A DNA stretch of 17,484 nt from Clostridiales bacterium UBA1316 (GTDB taxonomy: Bacteria > Bacillota > Clostridia > Oscillospirales > Oscillospiraceae). The DNA lies in contig DBTM01000023.1 in the NCBI GenBank assembly GCA_002307055.1, forward strand, positions 1 to 17,484, in the 5' to 3' direction. Within the stretch, counting starts at the first letter, position 1. Each line of letters begins with the position of its first letter. Made by a program: the position numbers and the translations under genes. Shown here one piece after another: positions 13,870 to 17,484 of the stretch. The notes under the pieces were generated by a model. That model did no database searches, had not been told where the DNA came from, and saw nothing but the letters and a program-made list of their open reading frames with translations.

Positions 13870-14680
13870 TCCATATGGCAACATTCAAGACGGATATGTC
13901 ATTGACCAAAAAACATATACAGACGAGGCTGGAAAAAACCGAATCGCAAACGGTTCTGTCGTTCCGACTGACGACGGCTTATATGAAATGACGGATAACG
14001 GCGGTGTGAAAATAACGCTTGGAGATATGAATGATCTTTTTGGAAAGAAGTCAACATCCGAGAGTACGCAGAACCAGTACATAAACGACATGTATGCCCA
14101 GCAGACGGAGGCGGCGAAGCAAGCGCTAAAAGCGGCTTATGACGCCAATGTTTCAACAATCAATTATCAAAAAACGGCCATACCGGAGACATATCAGGTT
14201 GCAAAAAATTCGACAGCAGCTCAGTCTGAAGCTCAGAAAGGGAATTTTAACGAATATGCCGCCGCCTCGGGCTTAAACAGCGGAGCGGGCGGACAGGCTC
14301 AGCTGGCCTTTTCCAATACGCTGCAGGGGAATCTCAGCAGCTTGGATAAGCAGCAGGCAAAAGCAACCTCTGACCTTGATTACCAGCTCACGCAGCTGAC
14401 GACACAGTATCAAAACGATATCGCAAAAGCGATTGCCGACGGCAATTTCCAGGAAGCGCAAGCGCTTTATGATGATTACAAAACGCAAAGCGCGCAGAAC
14501 CTCGAACAGCAGAGATACAACCAGTCACGATCCGATCAACAGGACGAGACGAAATACAACCGCGCACTTACAGCGGCCGAAGCTTCCGGAAATTATTCCG
14601 GTATGGCTGCTTTTGGGTGGACATCTGAGCAAATAGCATCGGCAAATAAAGCACAACAGTCACGTTATAATTTGTCATAA
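13844..14680 (+). CDS. Putative internal virion (ejection) protein, Ala/Gln-rich
   Basis: A 278-residue soluble protein rich in Ala, Gln, Asn and Asp. The first 75 residues are a small mixed domain (YFDPYGNIQDGYVIDQKTYT, with DDGLYEMTDNGGVKITLGDM further on). From about 80 on it is helical, with long coiled-coil-like runs and the motif NFNEYAAASGLNSGAGGQAQ (about 145-164), which I associate with clostridial phage proteins encoded after the tail genes. In podoviruses, proteins of this composition are packed in the head and injected ahead of the DNA; that role is inferred. GGAGG (13831-13835) lies eight bases before the ATG. The reading frame that follows its stop is protein-like and leads into the next gene, so an ancient single longer protein is possible. 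Confidence 0.55.
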   Translation: MATKKQYFDPYGNIQDGYVIDQKTYTDEAGKNRIANGSVVPTDDGLYEMTDNGGVKITLGDMNDLFGKKSTSESTQNQYINDMYAQQTEAAKQALKAAYDANVSTINYQKTAIPETYQVAKNSTAAQSEAQKGNFNEYAAASGLNSGAGGQAQLAFSNTLQGNLSSLDKQQAKATSDLDYQLTQLTTQYQNDIAKAIADGNFQEAQALYDDYKTQSAQNLEQQRYNQSRSDQQDETKYNRALTAAEASGNYSGMAAFGWTSEQIASANKAQQSRYNLS

Positions 14681-14727
14681 ACTCCATTCGTATCAGCCAC
14701 GACATAAAGAGGCTCAATGAATCTTAC

Positions 14728-16047
14728 ATGGCTCAGCCATCAATATGGTCGAATTCTGAACGGCAAGTACAAAATATTCAGTCACAGATTGACAGTCTGA
14801 ATGACGAGATATATAGTAAATCCTTCATCGGAGACGAAGATGAAGTTGCCGGATTAGAGCAGAAAAGAAACGGATTGCAAAAGCAATTAAACAACCTGAC
14901 GAACTCCAACCAATATATACAGGGCAATTTATCCCAATGGCTGCATCTAGCTCTCATTTCCGACCGACTGTCGACGGATGAGAAGAAACAGGCAAAGGAA
15001 GCCGCCCGGGTTCTGCGGAAAGCAGCGGGTACGTTATATCCCTGGGGCTCGGTATTAGATGAAGATAAATCCTATAAAGCAAACGGATATAACGCGCTGG
15101 CGGGGATACTCGAGAACAGGTCCAGCGGGCTCAAGGCTTATGGTATCAAAGCGCTTTTAGCTTTCTTCCCAGAGCTGCAAAAAGGTTATGAAAACACCCG
15201 CAACAGTCAGCTGCTGCAGGATGTCAACAGCAGTTACATATCAAATCCGAAAATCAGCAGCCTCGTCAACAAGAATAATCCAATTGCAGATATACAGCTC
15301 AACAACTCAGCCGCAGCAAACCTGGGCACCGTGAGCGGTATCGCAGCTCAAGCGTGGCTCAACTGGAAGCTTTTCGAAACGTTGGGTGCCGCCGAAGAAA
15401 TCGGCGGAGCCCTTGATAATGCCGCAAGCCGTGGAGAAGCGACAGCTGCAAAGTTCGCAAACCAATGGTCTGAAGACGCAAGCGCAGACACCGCAGACGA
15501 ACTTGCCAAAGCCATGGATCAGGGATATAATGGGAACTGGAATAATATCTATACCCAAAATGTCGGAGGCACGGGAGAGAACGCCGCAGCCGATACCTCT
15601 GATGCACTTGGCAGGGCTATCAAAGATTCATGGTATGATGGTGACGCGGCGGGGCGGCTCAATGCCGAGGGCGCGGGGGAGGCTATTAATCCAAATGAAA
15701 TTCGTTTCAGTCAAAGCTCAGTTAACGGTGCTGACGAAATCACCACAAGTATGAAAGCAAACGGTTGGCAGGGCGAGCCTATTGATGTTGTGAAAATGCC
15801 CGACGGTAAATTGACATCGGTGGATAACACGCGCGTTGTTTCGGCAAGACAAGCCGGCATTGATGTCCGCGCAAATGTTCACGGATATGGTGATCCGCTT
15901 ACACCCGATCAAATGAGCAGATTTGCCACGAAAAAGGGCATCCCAAAGACGTGGGGTGAAGCAATTGGCTTGCGAATTGGCAAACAAAGTTCCGCTTTCC
16001 GGAACAGCTTCCCATCCGGCTCGTTTGAATTGCCGAAATTTAAGTAA
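14728..16047 (+). CDS. Virion-type protein with C-terminal ParB-like polymorphic toxin domain
   Basis: A 439-residue protein. Residues about 8-62 form a coiled coil (SERQVQNIQSQIDSLNDEIY). About 75-250 is a helical, Ala-rich region with a mildly hydrophobic stretch (LGTVSGIAAQAWLNWKLFET). About 250-318 is a Gly/Ala/Asp-rich linker. Residues 320-439 form a compact domain with INPNEIRFSQSSVNG, PIDVVKMPDGKLTSVDNTR, TPDQMSRF, IPKTWGEAIGLRIGKQSSAF and a final SGSFELPKF. This block closely resembles the ParB-like (ParB/sulfiredoxin-fold) C-terminal domain of bacterial polymorphic toxins, as found on RHS and similar exoproteins. A SUKH immunity-type gene follows 20 bases later, as in those systems. 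The start is uncertain: AGAGG (14708-14712) is 15 bases from this ATG, and no closer in-frame start exists. The virion-delivered role is inference. Confidence 0.72.
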   Translation: MAQPSIWSNSERQVQNIQSQIDSLNDEIYSKSFIGDEDEVAGLEQKRNGLQKQLNNLTNSNQYIQGNLSQWLHLALISDRLSTDEKKQAKEAARVLRKAAGTLYPWGSVLDEDKSYKANGYNALAGILENRSSGLKAYGIKALLAFFPELQKGYENTRNSQLLQDVNSSYISNPKISSLVNKNNPIADIQLNNSAAANLGTVSGIAAQAWLNWKLFETLGAAEEIGGALDNAASRGEATAAKFANQWSEDASADTADELAKAMDQGYNGNWNNIYTQNVGGTGENAAADTSDALGRAIKDSWYDGDAAGRLNAEGAGEAINPNEIRFSQSSVNGADEITTSMKANGWQGEPIDVVKMPDGKLTSVDNTRVVSARQAGIDVRANVHGYGDPLTPDQMSRFATKKGIPKTWGEAIGLRIGKQSSAFRNSFPSGSFELPKFK

Positions 16048-16067
16048 GAAGAACAGGAGTTGAAAAC

Positions 16068-16445
16068 ATGTTAGACGAATTGCTGGCGCTTGAGCAGTCA
16101 TTTCGGGGTTTCTCATATCCCAAGGCTTTTTTGAAAACGGTTGAGCTAAATTTAACCGACTTCGATATATGGTACATCATGGATGAGAAACAGGTCGCGT
16201 TGCGTATTGATGGGCTGAGAAAGCGGTATCCCAAACGTATGCTCATCCCGTTTGCACGTCGAGAAGACAATGATGATGTTGCCTGCTTTGAAATAGGTGA
16301 AGGGAGCAAAGTATTTGTTATTCATGATTATGCCAGTGAGGGATGGGAGCATCGAAAAGAGTTTTCGGACTTTTGGAGTTGGCTTGAAGGCACTGTAAAA
16401 GATATGATCGCTTATGAGCGAGAGGAAGAGCAAAATGTTTTCTGA
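16068..16445 (+). CDS. SUKH (SMI1/KNR4-like) immunity protein
   Basis: A 125-residue cytoplasmic protein of the SUKH superfamily, the commonest immunity fold paired with polymorphic nuclease toxins; members bind and neutralise the partner toxin. Visible hallmarks: the YPKAFL segment near the N-terminus (about 18-23), a central LIPFARREDNDDVACFEIGE block (about 63-82) and KVFVIHDYASEGWEHRKEFS (about 85-104), followed by a Trp-rich helix (FWSWLEGTVKDMI). There is no signal peptide or membrane segment. AGGAG lies eight bases before the ATG. It directly follows the gene with the ParB-like toxin domain, and its end overlaps the next gene by 11 bases. It is short and complete for a single-domain member. 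Confidence 0.8.
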   Translation: MLDELLALEQSFRGFSYPKAFLKTVELNLTDFDIWYIMDEKQVALRIDGLRKRYPKRMLIPFARREDNDDVACFEIGEGSKVFVIHDYASEGWEHRKEFSDFWSWLEGTVKDMIAYEREEEQNVF

Positions 16446-16980
16446 ATATTCTGAGCTCAGTAAGGAAATATCATACGCACTCCGTCATGCACCTCAGGAA
16501 TACGGCTTGACTCTCGATGAACAAGGCTGGGTTTTGGTGAAAAACCTTATTGACGCCCTGAAAAAGCAGGAGAAATATTCAGATTTGACGCTTAAAGATA
16601 TCGCCGATATGATACAGGTTTCCGAGAAAAAGCGGCATGAGATTGTCGGAGACCAGATACGGGCTTTATATGGCCATTCCACAGATGAAAAGATCAAAAA
16701 GGACGCCGTACAACCGCCCGATGTTCTTTATCACGGTACAGCCCATAAGTTCTTGCAAAAAATACTTGAGCAAGGTTTGATTTCTAAGGACAGGCAGTAT
16801 GTGCATCTGTCGCAGGACCAGAAAACGGCAATTACCGTTGGAAAACGAAGAGACGCCATCCCGGCTGTTTTGCGTATTGATGCTGTGACTGCATGGAAAG
16901 ATGGAATTAAATTCTATCACGGTAACGATACAATTTGGTTGGCAGATGAGATACCGGCCAAATATATCACTGTTACCTGA
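16435..16980 (+). CDS. kptA: RNA 2'-phosphotransferase (Tpt1/KptA)
   Basis: A 181-residue enzyme that moves an internal RNA 2'-phosphate onto NAD+, giving a clean 2'-OH, ADP-ribose 1''-2'' cyclic phosphate and nicotinamide. All key motifs are present: LRHAP with R17-H18, GW at 31-32, R76 followed by YGHS (79-82), LYHGT (98-102), HLS (124-126) and VGKRR with R138, matching the catalytic Arg-His-Arg-Arg set. It is a complete two-lobe protein (winged-helix lobe, then ADP-ribosyltransferase-fold lobe). An ATG at 16414 in the same frame lacks a ribosome site; the ATG at 16435 is nine bases after AGAGG and is preferred. It overlaps the SUKH gene, so they are co-translated. Bacteria lack the tRNA splicing step that needs this enzyme in fungi, so its role beside a toxin gene is open. 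Confidence 0.9.
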   Translation: MFSEYSELSKEISYALRHAPQEYGLTLDEQGWVLVKNLIDALKKQEKYSDLTLKDIADMIQVSEKKRHEIVGDQIRALYGHSTDEKIKKDAVQPPDVLYHGTAHKFLQKILEQGLISKDRQYVHLSQDQKTAITVGKRRDAIPAVLRIDAVTAWKDGIKFYHGNDTIWLADEIPAKYITVT

Positions 16981-17117
16981 ATTATCGGTTATAGTCATAT
17001 GCGACCATCCATAAGGTGACCGTCAAAAAGCTTCAATTTATCGTACATTTTCGGGCTTCTGACCACCCGACTGACGTCAAAGCTTTAATCCGACCACCTG
17101 CGCCAAAATCCCGGAAA

Positions 17118-17136
17118 CGCCCAGCACTGCTGGGCG
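17118..17136. repeat. Perfect 8-9 bp hairpin
   Basis: CGCCCAGC-ACT-GCTGGGCG is a perfect inverted repeat with a 3-base loop. No T-run follows. It lies directly upstream of the terminator-like hairpin at 17145. Confidence 0.65.
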
Positions 17137-17144
17137 AGGTGACC

Positions 17145-17190
17145 GGCGGGAGGTCGCGCACGACCACCCGCCTTTCTCCTGCTCTGTTTT
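17145..17190 (+). terminator. Likely rho-independent terminator after kptA
   Basis: GGCGGGAGGTCG (17145-17156) pairs with CGACCACCCGCC (17161-17172), 11 of 12 positions, around a CGCA loop. It is followed by TTTCTCCTGCTCTGTTTT, a pyrimidine-rich but interrupted T tract. It lies 165 bases after the kptA stop and is the first terminator-like structure on that side. The broken T-run keeps the confidence moderate. Confidence 0.5.
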
Positions 17191-17386
17191 CACACATGGG
17201 TTCGCTCCCGCTTTGTACATCGCTTATCCGTGGTGATTCTGCAAAACTGGCTCACAGCCGCGACACACGTCTTGCCGCATGTTGGTGGGGCACGAATGCC
17301 ACCCCGTCCTGCAAAAGCGGACACAGGCGCACACGGCGGGCCACGCTGGCAAACACTTCTGACGGACCTGAGTGGCAGTAAAAATC

Positions 17387-17405
17387 TGTAACACAGATGT
17401 AACAC
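17387..17405 (+). promoter_or_regulatory. Phased direct repeat TGTAACAC, possible operator
   Basis: TGTAACAC occurs at 17387-17394 and again at 17398-17405, 11 bases apart, about one helical turn. The first copy is also part of the inverted repeat ATCTGT-AAC-ACAGAT (17384-17398). The pair ends nine bases before the -35 box of the promoter at 17414, a good place for a regulator. The regulator is unknown. Confidence 0.45.
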
Positions 17406-17413
17406 TGCACTAA

Positions 17414-17442
17414 TTGACAAGCTTTAACAGACGGTGTAAAAT
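17414..17442 (+). promoter_or_regulatory. Strong sigma-70/sigma-A-type promoter at the right edge
   Basis: The consensus -35 TTGACA (17414-17419), an exactly 17-base spacer and the -10 TAAAAT (17437-17442, five of six consensus bases) predict a start near 17449. GGAGGGGG (17451-17458) follows at once, but no start codon is visible before the window ends. It drives rightward transcription of something outside the window. Confidence 0.7.
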
Positions 17443-17484
17443 TTGCGGCAGGAGGGGGTTTAAGGGGGTAACGCCTTAGCTCTC

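Larger units (their letters stand above)
16981..17484. other. Gene-free right end with hairpins, repeats and a promoter
   Basis: No convincing gene in these 504 bases. A + strand frame open from a GTG at 17016 to 17381 has no ribosome site and a low-complexity, Arg/Ser/Thr-rich translation. Present are a four-times repeated CGACCACC-like word (17002, 17060, 17091, 17161), a pair of GTCAAA-AGCTT-like segments (about 17022 and 17076), two hairpins, a phased direct repeat and a promoter. The sequence is more GC-rich than the preceding genes. It may mark the end of the phage late operon or the boundary with a different element. Confidence 0.5.

Noticed and set aside
17016..17381. 121-residue + strand frame after kptA, and a 76-residue - strand frame at 17190-17420
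   Set aside because: Neither has a convincing ribosome site; the translations are low-complexity and Arg/Ser/Thr/Cys-rich, and the stretch contains hairpins and repeats. They may be open by GC composition alone.
1..17484. CRISPR arrays, tRNA or rRNA genes
   Set aside because: No regularly spaced identical repeats and no cloverleaf-like or conserved rRNA segments were seen on either strand by eye.

Overview
The window reads as the late (structural, lysis and virion-cargo) half of a short-tailed, podovirus-like phage or prophage of a Gram-positive bacterium, most likely a gut clostridial (Firmicutes) host. The support is inference from the sequence: purine-rich AGGAGG-type ribosome sites ahead of nearly every gene, gene families familiar from clostridial phages, an M15-type endolysin with a wall-binding tail, and no genes for a tail tube, sheath or tape measure. 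All recognised genes lie on the + strand except one small - strand ORF in a degraded stretch. The terminase expected upstream of the portal is outside the window.

Layout. 138-4402: small membrane/coiled-coil protein, portal, scaffold, and a major capsid protein with an Ig/chitobiase-like C-terminal extension. Two palindromic elements sit at the 3' end of the portal gene, one inside the reading frame and one in the gap before the scaffold gene. A UUCG hairpin after the capsid gene marks a visible shift in codon use, from CGN-rich and GC-rich to AGA-rich and AT-richer. 4441-7230: head-tail connector-like protein and a 786-residue beta-rich tail nozzle/hub protein. 7231-11489: two copies of a tail-spike cassette, each a 72-residue small protein followed by a pectate-lyase-fold spike; the first 254 bp of each cassette are nearly the same and the spike bodies are unrelated. 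8751-9061 and 11490-12233 hold decayed sequence: a small ORF with an early stop, an XhlA-like relic with a shifted start and a stop, a 29-bp direct repeat flanking the second spike cassette, and the - strand small ORF. 12234-13869: lysis module (multi-TM holin candidate, LLH-type holin-like protein, M15 peptidase endolysin, XhlA-like protein) with overlapping genes.

The most interesting part is 13844-16980. Two helical, Ala/Gln-rich proteins sit where podoviruses carry their internal (ejection) proteins. The second ends in a ParB-like domain of the kind found at the C-termini of polymorphic toxins. It is followed at once by a SUKH (SMI1/KNR4-like) immunity-type protein and, overlapping that, a complete KptA/Tpt1 RNA 2'-phosphotransferase with its catalytic Arg-His-Arg-Arg set. 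This suggests that the phage packages a toxin in its virion and protects the producing cell with a dedicated immunity protein, with an RNA-repair or ADP-ribosyl-transfer enzyme in the same operon. The function is inference.

16981-17484 has no convincing gene. It holds hairpins, a likely terminator, repeated CGACCACC motifs and, at the right edge, a strong sigma-70-type promoter preceded by a helically phased direct repeat. This is probably the end of the phage late operon and the start of another transcription unit.
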